Origin: Gambelia wislizenii
Taxonomy: Eukaryota; Chordata; Lepidosauria; Squamata; Crotaphytidae
NCBI GenBank assembly: GCA_030847615.1
Contig: JAUMIR010000004.1
Coordinates: 75,547,001-75,611,000, forward strand
DNA length: 64,000 nt
Reading direction: 5' to 3'
Shown: positions 1-9,776 of the stretch, piece by piece
Numbering within the stretch: position 1 is the stretch's first letter
How the letters are laid out: the number at the start of each line of letters is the position of its first letter
Position numbers and translations under genes: made by a program
The notes under the pieces: generated by a model
Databases searched by the model: none
The model's input: the letters and a program-made list of their open reading frames with translations, nothing else
Told to the model about the DNA's origin: nothing

Positions 1-205
1 CCTTTGGCATAATAATCAGGCAGCTCTTTTTGCTTGCTTTCAGCTGCATGCCTGTTTTGGCGCAGAACTGTCTCCTCTATTGTAATTAGTGCACAGATTG
101 CTCAGGCTACTTTGCTGTGCACCTGGGTCAATAATTAACTCAGCAAATTAACTGATGAAGGGGGGGGATCTGTTTTTGTTGATTCCCAGGAGTTGCTGGA
201 ATTTA

Positions 206-743
206 CAGTAGCAGCCCCACATCCGCTGATTCGCCATCCGCTGATTCAATTATCCGCGGATGGTGACAATGGGAGGGGGTGGACAGGGGAGGGGATGGCT
301 CAAGTGACAGTGGTGGGACACGTGGCAGCAGTGGCAGAGGAGGCCTGGGAGGCCATGGAAGTGGCAGGGGTGATGGCGGTGGCGGGTGTGTGGCGGTGGC
401 AGAGGAGGCCTGGGAGGCTGCAACGGTGTGATGGCGGTGGTGGGCGCATGGTGGTGGCATCAGCATTGGTAGAGGCTTGGGAGGCCGTGATGGCAGCAGG
501 GATGATGGTGGTGGTGGCGGAGTCTTGGGAGGCCACGACGGTGGCAGAGATTATGGTGGTCGTGGGGTGTGTGGCGGTGGCAGCTGCGGAGGCCTGGGAG
601 GCCATGGCCTAGGCGGGTCAGGTTGCGGCAGAGGCTTGGGCCATGAGCCTCCCTCTCCCTCCGGGGTGTTCGCTATTATTCACGCAATTCAACATCTGCA
701 GGGGGGGAGGAACCAATCCCCCACGGATGCGGGAGTGCTACTG
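206..743. mobile_element. Tigger-like MITE with GC-rich core
   Basis: Non-autonomous DNA transposon of about 538 bp. The left end CAGTAGCAGCCCCACATCCG and the reverse complement of the right end CAGTAGCACTCCCGCATCCG are near-matching inverted repeats, and both sides are flanked by TA (204-205, 744-745). TA duplication and a CAGT start fit the Tc1/mariner-pogo (Tigger) group. The core is a GGTGGCAGAGGAGGCC-rich degenerate minisatellite rather than transposase. Long open frames across it are glycine- or alanine-rich low-complexity translations, not genes. Confidence 0.75.
300..640. repeat. Degenerate G-rich minisatellite
   Basis: Imperfect repeats of a GGCAGAGGAGGCCTGGGAGG-like unit recur at irregular spacing inside the MITE. 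The strand is strongly purine and G biased (GGTGG, GGCGG). It explains the open frames seen on both strands here. Confidence 0.7.
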
Positions 744-882
744 TATCTTCCATAATGCAGTAGCAGTATAGACGGTTTTGCTGATGAAGGAGGAACAAAA
801 GGAGTGATAGATCTCTTTTCTCTCAAAACATTTCCAAGAACTGTCTATATTAAGGATTATCTAGTTGTATATGTCCAGAGGG

Positions 883-1127
883 AGAGAGTTTGAGAGAGTG
901 GTGTAGTGGTTTGAGCACTGGACCATGACTTTGGAGACCAGAGTTCAAATTCCTGCTCTGCCATGGAAACCCACTGGGTGAACTTTGGCAAGTCACACTC
1001 TTACAGCCTCAGAGGAAGGCAAAGGCAAATCTCCTAGGAACAAATTTTCCCAAGAAAACCCTGTGATAGGCTCGCCTTAGGGTCACCATAAATTGAAAAT
1101 GACTTTAAGGCACACACCAACAACACA
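883..1127 (+). mobile_element. tRNA-derived SINE (Sauria type) with TSD
   Basis: A tRNA-like head has an A-box-like GTGGTGTAGTGGTTTGAG and a B-box-like GGTTCAAAT variant. The unrelated body runs through GGGTGAACTTTGGCAAGTCACAC, and the 3' tail GGGTCACCATAA...GGCACACACCAACAACAC resembles BovB LINE ends. Perfect 9-bp target duplications TCCAGAGGG flank it at 874-882 and 1128-1136. This is a full-length retroposed copy, not a tRNA gene. Confidence 0.9.
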
Positions 1128-1693
1128 TCCAGAGGGTGGAGTGGGAAGAAGCTACTTCTCCAAGGCCCATGCATTCTAACTGATCAAATTAAGTCCAGTC
1201 TGACTGAGAATATATAACCAGATTGCCCTGTAAAGCAGACTGTGTGGATTATGCAGGTGAGAGAAATATCCACCACCAAATTCATGCTTAACAGGGACTC
1301 CTGAATTTGGTTCAATGAACTGTCAAAGCTGTCCAAGTTGGTGGCCATAACTACACCCCATAGTATCAAATTCCACAGTTTAACTATGCATTGTGTGCTG
1401 TAGCACTTCTTTTTCCCTGTCCCAAAGCTTACCACACACCAAAGTAAAGCGACAGGGTAGCTGGAAGGTTCTGTCTTCCATGCTGCCTTACTGCATGACG
1501 TTGTTCTTCCATTCCAGTACCATGGGAGACTGAGGTAAAGTTGCATCTTTTTGCTAACCAGAAAAACCCTTTTGCAAAAAGATGTGGACCAGAACAACAG
1601 AACACCGGAAGAACAACATCATGTGGTAAAGCAGCGGAACCTTCTGGCTGCCCTGCTGCTTTACTTTGGCATTCAGTAAGCCTTGTAGAACTT
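1128..1693. other. Unassigned spacer
   Basis: No coding exon, known repeat or RNA gene recognised. A minus-strand open frame at 1184-1597 has no familiar domain and no composition or context supporting it as a gene. Confidence 0.5.
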
Positions 1694-1906
1694 TATCACA
1701 CTACATTGTTATAGTGCTATTATTCCACTTTAACTGCTATGGCTGCCTCCTGTGGAATTCTGGGGTTTGTAGTTTAGTGAGGCCTAAGAGCTGTCTGGTT
1801 GAGAAATCTAAATGCACCTCCCTAAACTGCAAATCCCAGGATTCCACAGGAGGCAGCCATGGCAGTTAAAGTGGAATAATAGTGCTATAACAGTATAGTG
1901 TGATAA
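1694..1906. mobile_element. Palindromic MITE (long inverted repeats)
   Basis: Two arms of about 90 bp are nearly perfect inverted copies. The left arm begins TTATCACACTACATTG and passes CCACTTTAACTGCTATGGC. The right arm passes GCCATGGCAGTTAAAGTGG and ends TAGTGTGATAA. The short centre holds the GTAGTTT motif common to this squamate MITE group. Related, more diverged copies lie at about 18553-18745 and 45550-45748. Confidence 0.75.
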
Positions 1907-2710
1907 TCTTCTTGGTCTCAGTGGCTGAGCCTGGGATTCTAGTATTATGAGAGAAGAAGAAATGTTTCTCTTTATTCACTTTCTTTGTTGCATGCATCAT
2001 TTTATACACTTCTATATGTGTCCTTTACCTGCCCTTTTCAGGCAGCATCACTTATAGCAGGTTGCCAGGTGGGTTGTCATCACTGTGTGTGGAGCTTCCA
2101 TGTAGTGACAAGACTTTCTACACTGTATGGTGGTGGTGGTGGGAATTCATGTGGAGAACCACACTTGAAATAGCTTGGACATGGGAATCATAACATATTG
2201 ACCAGCCATGCTGACCTGACTGCAGCTTTCACCTGTAAATGAAATTTAGGTTCAGACATCAAAATGAAAATAACAGTTTTAAATAGATCCTCTCCCTGTC
2301 CAGTTGCTGGCCTCAGGCCCCAATCTTGGTTTATGGTATTAAAATAGATGGGATTGGAAATGTTATTGTTTAACTTTTCTGATAGTCCTAGAATATTGTT
2401 CCTGGACAATTCCTGACCAAGGGGACCCTTTCTGTTACAAATCCTCATATCACCCATGCTTAGCACTGAGTGCTATACTGTATTGGGATTTAGCAGTCAA
2501 ATTAATTTCAGAGGACCACTATATATGTACAAGCCCACATTGACCCAAACTTTCCATCTTTTTCTTCCAGGTCAGAAGTAGCAACAGCATCTATACTATC
2601 TATTTTGCTCATGATTCGCACAGCCTCTACTACAATCAATCTACACAGCTTTGGCTGTTCTTATTAAATAAGCCATTCCCAAAACTCATGTACCATGAGA
2701 AAACTGTATA
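1907..2710. other. Unassigned spacer
   Basis: Includes a short GTGGTGGTGG tract near 2130. The open frames here (2188-2466 minus, 1985-2173 plus) lack recognisable domains. Nothing else identified. Confidence 0.5.
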
Positions 2711-2945
2711 TAGTAGGACCCCTGTAACCATGGGGGGATTGGTTCTGGAGGGACAGATAACAGAGAACACCACTGAAAATAATGGGACTTCCAGTTTAAA
2801 ATACCACACAGTTGCCTTGGAGGACCTAGAAAATGGACAGAGAGGACGCATCTTCTAGGAAGACTCTATGGTAGCTGTGCTGAACTTGAAACCACAGATA
2901 ATTGAATAAGTGGATAATGAATCAGCGGATACAGGGGTCCTACTG
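2711..2945. mobile_element. Tigger-like MITE
   Basis: The left end TAGTAGGACCCCTGTAACC and the right end GGATACAGGGGTCCTACTG are inverted repeats next to TA. The internal sequence is non-coding with the GGTTCTGGAGGGACAGATAACAG-like body of this mariner-type family. About 235 bp. Confidence 0.75.
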
Positions 2946-3939
2946 TACTGTATGTAATAAATTAATCACAACAAATGAGAGCTCTTGAGAGCCCCAACAA
3001 AGAAGGTACTAGTTACTTCTCTGTACAGTTTATTACTCTACATATTGGATTAGATAATTCAGTCTCATGGGCTGTAGAAACACAGTAGAATTACACAGAC
3101 TCAGAGGCAATTGCCACAACCCACTGCCCAGAACAAGATCCTATACAGGTCATCTGAAGGTAGATTATCTTTATTCTTTATTCTAAGGTAATTTTTTGCA
3201 GTGAAGTAAAAATATACTTATGGAGGGGTAAACTGTAATGCAATTATCAAAAAGCTAGCAGAACACTGAGTTAAAAAAACAAAAAAACAAAGCTATATTT
3301 CCGGCAGGCCTGACCTGGCCCCTAAAGTTCCATGAACATTAATCCTTTCATGTGTCTCTTGTCCAATAGTTTTATGTGAGTAATCAGCCTGGCCAGCTGT
3401 TGACCACAGACAATTCTCTGTAATCTACCCCAGTAATTAGTAAATACTATCCTAGTCTAGTCTGTGCTTGTCAACTCACAGAGAATAGCTTCCTTTCCAT
3501 ATCCAATTATTACTCGAGGGGAGTAGCCACAACCTATTTTCTCAATTTTCACCTTCTTTTTTTTTTCTTAATGAAAACCTGAGGCAGCCAACTGTACAAT
3601 TGTACAAAAGTGCAATTTTAAAAAGCAAACAATCTAAAACAGTCATATAAAGACAAAACACTACCATTAAAATAATTAGTGTACATTTTTTCTTTACCAT
3701 ATCAAGCCGTTCTACCTCTAAATTTCTGCCACCCAAGACTACACTTAGGCAGTCTATCACTCAGTTTGACATTTATTTGCAGGATTCTTAGGGTAACCTA
3801 TCCAGTGTTAAATTCTTTCAGAGGGGCAATACTGTTTAGGTCTGTTTAGAAATGTACAGCCTGTCCAATGCAACAACAGGATTACATAAGCTAGCAGAGA
3901 GAGTGCTATCACAAAACAGAATTTAATACATATAAAGAT
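2946..3939. other. AT-rich unassigned sequence
   Basis: AT-rich sequence with short homopolymers (a T run near 3551). No exon, RNA gene or transposon end recognised. Confidence 0.5.
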
Positions 3940-4110
3940 CCCTTCTGTATCAGGTCAAAGGCTCAGGGGCAAAGTAGCCCAGCATCCTGTTTCTGACTGG
4001 AGTAGTGGAAAGTGAGATGCTTCTGTTAAACTGACAGGTTTCCCATGAGGACAGCAACACTTCCTTTGTCCCCAGTATCTGGGATTCAGAAGAGTATTGC
4101 CTCTGAATGT
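3940..4110. repeat. Ancient amniote-type interspersed repeat
   Basis: Carries the framework 'gatcaggccaaaggc...cagcatcctgtttct' in diverged form (CTGTATCAGGTCAAAGG ... CCCAGCATCCTGTTTCTG). A second diverged copy sits at 45413-45540. Family not named with confidence. Confidence 0.45.
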
Positions 4111-4343
4111 GAAGGTTTCATTTCGGTAAAATGACCAGAGCTCAGAAGCAAAGCATTACAAGGAACATAGTTATATGCAATAGTTTTAGAGTGTAAACAA
4201 GGGCATAATAAAGTTGGAAACAAAAAGTATCATAACAAGTGGGAACATAGTTATTTCATCGGCATAATGAGTAACATTTCCCACTTTCAAAGTTACTTTT
4301 AGAGACACTGGACTGGTCTATATGAGGGGGGAAATGTGGACTG

Positions 4344-4535
4344 ATGCGCACTAACACCAATTCGAGGCAGCTTCTTTTTGTCTTAACATTTTTTTTGCAA
4401 GATCGCAGGCATGCAAAGCCATACACATTTGTTGTTCGAATGGATAAAAAGAAGAAAAGGGCTGTTTCATTGCCTCAGCACATGATCACGAAGGTGAAAA
4501 ACCAATATGGTGGTTCCAGGCGCTTGTCTTGTTAG
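4344..4535 (+). other. Unidentified short open frame (possible exon)
   Basis: A 63-codon frame whose second half is basic: residues after about 20 include KPYTFVVRMDKKKKRA and an HMITKVKNQYGG segment. It is preceded by a T-rich tract ending in AG (near 4389-4402), loosely like a splice acceptor. I recognise no family and see no donor that settles it. It may be an old exon, a pseudogene piece or a chance frame. Confidence 0.2.
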
Positions 4536-4754
4536 CAAGCTCAGCCCCCTGCTCATGTCTGACCAATCAGCCTTCCACTTCCGCTCTTACTGGTAATGCA
4601 AATGAATGTGAATCATAGGTTTTTGGGGGGCTGTGAGACCATGTTCTAGAAGAGTTTATTCCTGATGTTTTGCCTGCATCTGTGGCTGGCATCTTCAGAG
4701 AATGGTGGCAGTGTGGGTGTGTGGGGTTTATATACTGTGAGTCCCTGTTGATGT

Positions 4755-4963
4755 TTCCAGCAGACATCACAGCCCTGTTTGAACATTGCCTCACCACAAG
4801 CTACTTCCAGTGGGACAATGGATTCTATGAGCAGAGAGACAGGGTAGCCATGGGAAGCCCTCTAAGCCCCGTGATAGCAAACTTTTACATGGAACACTTC
4901 GAAAAGCAAGCCCTGGAAACAGCACCAAAAAAAGCCCACAACATGGTTCTGATATGTGGATGA
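4755..4963 (+). pseudogene. Penelope-like reverse transcriptase fragment
   Basis: This frame encodes the RT segment ITALFEHCLTTSYFQWDNG...MGSPLSPVIANFYMEHFEKQA, typical of motifs just before the catalytic box in Penelope-like elements. The frame breaks before YVDD, and the following frame from about 4950 continues YVDDTFTIWNH and a FLDVLV segment. It is a decayed LINE-like pseudogene, not a host protein. Confidence 0.85.
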
Positions 4964-5225
4964 CACTTTCACCATTTGGAACCACAAAGAAGAAGATTTG
5001 ACCACATTTCTGAACCATTTGAACAGCATCCACCTGAACACCCAATTCACGATGGAAAAAGAAAAGGAAGGAACATTGCCATTCTTGGATGTTCTGGTCA
5101 TCCAAAAACCAAACCAGCAATTAGGACACAAAGTATACAGAAAACCTACATAGACAGATATCTACACAAGAAATCCAATCATCACCCAGGACAAAAAAGA
5201 AGCACAATAAAAACATCGGTAGACG

Positions 5226-5918
5226 GTGCAAAAAAAAATCTGCAAAACCCACTACCTGGAGGATGAACTAAAGCACCTAAATTGGGCTCTACAGGCTAAT
5301 GGTTACTCCAGCTCAGACATTGCAAGAGCAGCCAGACCTAGGAAAAACCACAGGAGTGAAGAAAAACAACCACCCAAAGAGAAGGGATTTTTACCATACA
5401 TCAAAGGAGTCACAGACAGAATAGGAAAACTGATGAGGAAACACAACCTCCAAATGATCTATAGACCAACCAAGAAAATCCAAGAGATGCTGCGCTTAGT
5501 AAAGGACAAAAGAGACCCTCTCACAGCTGCAAGAGTTTACCTCATACCATGCAGCTGTGGACAAATCTACATAGGGACCACGAAACACAGTGTGCAAACA
5601 CGAATCAAGGAACATGAGAGACACTGCAGACTGGGCCAGCCAGAAAAATCATCATCAGCACAACATGTTATAAACCAACCTGGGCACAAAATGCTATTTG
5701 AAAACACTGAAATTCTGGACCAGGCTAACTATCAGATCAGAAAGCATAGGGAAGCTATTGAAATCCACAAACACCTGGACAACTTCAACAGGAAAGAGGA
5801 AACCCTAAAAGCAAACAGTTTGGCTACCAGTCCTGAAAAACACCAAAATAAAAACTCAACACATGCAAATGAACTCCCCCCAGGGACAGGGGGCTTCCCA
5901 GCAGACAATGGACTATGA
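5226..5918 (+). pseudogene. Penelope-like linker and GIY-YIG endonuclease
   Basis: A 230-codon open stretch downstream of the RT piece. It begins in the RT thumb and linker (CKTHYLEDELKHLNWAL), then basic sequence, then a GIY-YIG nuclease. Residues about 110-125 read VYLIPCSCGQIYIGTT (the G of GIY replaced, YIG kept), followed by the RIKEHERHC helix, a GHKM strand and the RKHREAIEIHKH segment with the conserved glutamate region. This module lets EN-positive Penelope-like elements nick target DNA. The frame is open here but lacks its upstream RT in frame, so it is probably non-functional. Confidence 0.88.
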
Positions 5919-6190
5919 GCTAAATAGACACTATTTCCCCTCGCATATCCTCCCACACTAAGAACTGAACATCCAACAACTGAATACACAAATGTATATG
6001 CTAATCCTCTTCATCAGGGACTCAAAGTATATAAAACCCACATACCCACACTGCCACCATTCTCTGAAGATACCAGCCACAGATGCAGGTGTAACATCAG
6101 GAGTAAACTCTTCTAGAACACAGCCTCACAGCCCCGAAACCCCCCACAAAAAACCTATGGCTGCTGGCCATGAAAGCCTTCAACTTCAGA

Positions 6191-6689
6191 ATATGAATCA
6201 GATTGTCCCAACAAGCAGGAATGCACATTCCCTGAGGAGCTTTTAAAAAACTTTGGGAAAAGCCACAAAGGCTTTTCCTGCAGAGTTTTTGGTGTATTCA
6301 GCATTTAGACACATCATATTCTCTTCGAATTCTATGAGGAGTATTTTTGCCATTTAGACAACCCCACTGTAGAGGCACTCAGGAATTTGTCAAGCTTTAT
6401 GGTATTCTATTATCAATCTTAAGTTTTTTCCTCCAACCCCCCTCCCAAAAGTAACAGAAAGGCAATGAATAATAGAATTGGAGAGGGGTTGCATTACAAC
6501 AATCCATTAGTTCTAAACACTAGTGTAGTCACTATACCATAAACAATGGAAATTAGTTTTTAAAAGCAATTTTCTAAGCTCTTATTATTTCCAAGTGCTA
6601 TCTTTTATGAATATATAGAATCATTTTTTAAAAAGGCATCTAAGGTAGTGAACATCACCACAATAAAGCAGTGAATTATAGAGTTTCTT
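6191..6689. other. AT-rich unassigned spacer between Penelope copies
   Basis: No recognisable exon or repeat end. AT-rich with several A and T runs. Confidence 0.5.
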
Positions 6690-7187
6690 TGGTTTTTTTC
6701 CGGGCTATGAGGCCGTGTTCTGGAAGAGTTTCTTTCTGATGTTTTGCCTGCATCTGTGGCTGGCATCTTCAGAGAATAGTTGGGTAGGTGTGTGTGTGGA
6801 GTTTATATGCTATGAACCCCTGTTGGGGAGAATATGTAAATTTGTGTAACTGAATGGTTAGTTTCTGGGTATAGAAATGCAAGGCTCGTTAGTGTCTGTT
6901 TGGCTAATGGTTGGTTGATGGGCCATTATCTGCTGGGAATCCCCCTGTCCCTGGGTGGAATTCTTTTGTAACTGTTGAGTTTTGATTCTATTGTGTTTCA
7001 AAACTGCGAGCCAGATTTTGTTTACTTTTAGGGATTCTTCTTTCCTGTTGAAGTTGTCCAGGTGTTTGTGGATTTCAATAGCTTCTCTGTGCATTCTGAC
7101 ATGATAGTTGTTGGCCTTGGCTAGAATTTCTGTGTTTTCAAATAGCATTTTGTGTCCAGGTTGGTTTATAACACGTTCTGCTACTCT
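6690..7187 (-). mobile_element. Penelope-like element fragment
   Basis: A reverse-strand piece of the same family as 4614-6190. From the right it encodes the end of the GIY-YIG domain (MLFENTEIL...RMHREAIEIHKHLDNFN). It then continues through the 3' non-coding part to the terminal repeat core TGCATCTGTGGCTGGCATCT at about 6748-6767. Truncated on the coding side. Confidence 0.88.
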
Positions 7188-9128
7188 TTAAGGTAAACAC
7201 TATTTATCGCATGAAATAGTACCTCTTTTGCCTGGTATGAGTTTCCTGTTGATCAGTTACACTGGTTGACTCCATTGAAAATATTATATTAGTATTATAA
7301 AAGGAGAAAATCTTTTCTGCTCTCTTCTTACACCATTCATATAAAACTCTTACCACATCCACCTTTTGTAATCTCTTTGTTTTAGCTAAAAAGTCACAAA
7401 TGATTTTGCTGTTGGGAAAATTGTTCCAAACTCTTAAATCAAAAGCAAAATAAATAATACAATAAACAAGCATATATCTGCTTAGTAGAATTATTTGTTC
7501 AGATTTCAGACACTTACTTTTCTTGGCACAAAATCTAGATGACTGTGCTTTTTCCTTATTTTGACCATGCATGTCTAGTTTTAGCTGGTTTACAGACTAA
7601 CATGATGTAGTGCAGACTGTGGCTACAGAACCACAACACTCCACTATATCACCCTAGTAGTGTAGTGGTTACAGAAGCATAACACTCTACACTATAAGAG
7701 GTATCCAAAAAATTATAACTTCATCCTTTGGGCCTCCAGTACTGGGAATTCAAAAAACAGCTTGTCCTGTATAACATCATATTGTCCCAGCCCACTAGAA
7801 CATATGCATATATAGTATGCATATATAGTCCATAATGCAAGAGTGGACAACTAAAGGGCTGAGGGCACTTTTTAAATTAGCCATGTGCTTTAGGGTTTTA
7901 CTTCTTAAAATTCTGTTTGAATTAAAAGTACATAAAAAAATTAGATACACAGGTGTGAAACAGATTTAAATTAGATGAAATTAATTCACATTTCTTAATT
8001 AAATATTAAATCCCTGAACACTCCCCTTCTCATTATTAACAAATAAGATCCCCTCACTCATACTTGATTAATTTATATTATTTTTTTCTACATAAATGAA
8101 TCTTAACTGGACTTAAATGGGCTTTAGTTAACATAGCATTTACTATGATATTAACTTTTGATTTTGAACAGAAACAAATTAAGTTGATTATAGTGCATTT
8201 AGTTCCTTTTCCCTTTGCTTGTGCTGCCTATAGCAGTTTTGCTAGCAAATGTCAGCAACAAAATGTGATGTCAATTTTTTAAAAAATTCTGCAGGAACTG
8301 GGAGGGGGAGTTAAAAAGATCTGTGTTCTGTACTTTGCCCACTCCTGCTGCAACATGATGAAACTCACTGGCCTTTTTTTTTTTTTTTGGACAATCAGTG
8401 GGACCAATGTGATGGCACATGCAGTAAAAAATGGCAGCTGTAGTCACATGAATTCTTGGTGATTCATTATCTGGGCAGCACCTGTATTCACTAGGTCAAA
8501 AGGAATGGAAAAGAAACCGGAAAAACTGCAGGAGGTATCTGTAGACAAATGCACGCAGGCATTATGTCAGACCCATAAGCCACTGAAGCACAAATATCCA
8601 GAACGTGAAACTGTGCATTAGGCCTACAACCAGTTGTCCTTTTGCCATCATTCCTCCTATTGCTATGAATCAAAGACCACACTATATGGAAAGCACTTCT
8701 GGCCGCACTATGTGGAAAGTAAAGGTTAATTTTCACCCTGACCTGCACATGACTTGTGGATCTGCAGTGTCATATTCAACTCCACCTCCCTCATACACAA
8801 TGCCATTAAAAAAACCTCATACTGTAACATCTGTAATCAGCCTGGGTGTGGTATCAGCATGGTCTTATCTCATGCCAAACTATACATCTTCAAAGAGGCA
8901 CACATTTTCCTCAAGGCAAACACAACTGATTTGTACAAATCAGAAACAATGATGTCTGCAATTTACAAAATAAAAATAGAACAACTTGGTGGGGTAAAGG
9001 AACAGAAGTTCACAGCAAACAGAGAACTGCTACAACTTTGTGTGAGTGAGCTGCAGCAGCTGACACCAAATCTGGCAGAAACAGATCTAGGCTGTAGCAT
9101 GGACAAACCATAATACTTCCCTTTGATG
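7188..9128. other. Unassigned, mostly AT-rich sequence
   Basis: About 1.9 kb without a recognisable exon. A short imperfect duplication of CACTATGTGGAAAG-like sequence lies at about 8675-8720. Open frames at 8605-8952 and 8754-9113 overlap in different frames and show no family motif. Confidence 0.45.

Positions 9129-9164
<36 letters not shown>
9129..9164. repeat. (CA)n microsatellite
   Basis: About 18 uninterrupted CA units. The VCVCVC-type reverse-strand frame over it is an artefact. Confidence 0.97.
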
Positions 9165-9166
<2 letters not shown>

Positions 9167-9447
9167 GCAAGAATATATCAACATTACCACTAGATCTTGA
9201 AGTTGCCTCCATTAGCACTGTAATGGCCTCAAGTCACCCCTCTATACAAGCAATTAGACTGGGACAATAACTTCTGACATCACTCCAGTAACTATTTTGG
9301 ATACTTATTAAGCAGTAGATCAGAGGAAAGAAGAAACATTGATGAAAGACAGCAAACCACAGCACAAAGGATTTTTTATTCACTTCTTTTTCAGCTACCG
9401 TAGTCTTTTTCAGGGATGTGGAAAATTGTAAACCTTGAACTCACCAA

Positions 9448-9670
9448 GGCATCTACACTGTAGAAATAATGCAGTTTGACACCATTGTAAGTGCTGTAGC
9501 TTCATCCTCTGAAATCTCAGGAATTGTACTTTTACAAGGTCTTTAGCCTTCTCTGCCAAAGAATGCTGGTGCCTCACAAAACTAGAAATTGCAGACTTCT
9601 GTAGGATGGAACCATGACCACTAAAGTAGTTTCAAATTGCATTATTTTTACAGTGTAGATGCACCCCAAG
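9448..9670. mobile_element. Inverted-repeat MITE
   Basis: The left end CATCTACACTGTAGAAATAATGC and the right end GCATTATTTTTACAGTGTAGATGC are inverted copies. The body includes CTCAGGAATTGTA- and CACAAAACTA-type segments of the squamate TAATGCAG MITE group. A copy with the same TIR core is at 45550-45748. Confidence 0.7.
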
Positions 9671-9776
9671 GTTCTCCATTTCCACTTTGAAGCTTTGTTC
9701 TGACTCAGTGTCCTTATTAAACCACAAAGTACTTTTTTTCTGCATAACGGTGTGTGCATTTTAGTGTACAGTTATA

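Larger units (their letters stand above)
4614..6190 (+). mobile_element. Penelope-like retroelement, partly decayed
   Basis: About 1.6 kb. Inverted terminal repeats of about 145 bp flank the coding part. The left one (4614-4756) starts CATAGGTTTTTGGGG; the right one (about 6012-6159) ends ACAAAAAACCTATGG. Both hold the GCATCTGTGGCTGGCATCTTCAGAG-type core in opposite orientation. Between them is the C-terminal half of a reverse transcriptase (MGSPLSPVIANFYMEHF; catalytic YVDD encoded at about 4950-4961, with a stop or frame break just upstream). A linker and a GIY-YIG endonuclease follow. The N-terminal RT is missing, so the copy cannot be autonomous. Confidence 0.9.

Noticed and set aside
193..755. 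Overlapping long open frames (Gly-, Ala/Val- and Pro-rich)
   Set aside because: They coincide with a G-rich minisatellite core of a MITE and exist on both strands; composition artefact.
883..1127. A tRNA gene
   Set aside because: The A/B-box-like head is fused to a SINE body and BovB-like tail with target duplications; it is a retroposon and cannot fold as an intact tRNA.
8963..9190. Minus-strand VCVCVC protein frame
   Set aside because: Translation of a (CA)n microsatellite.
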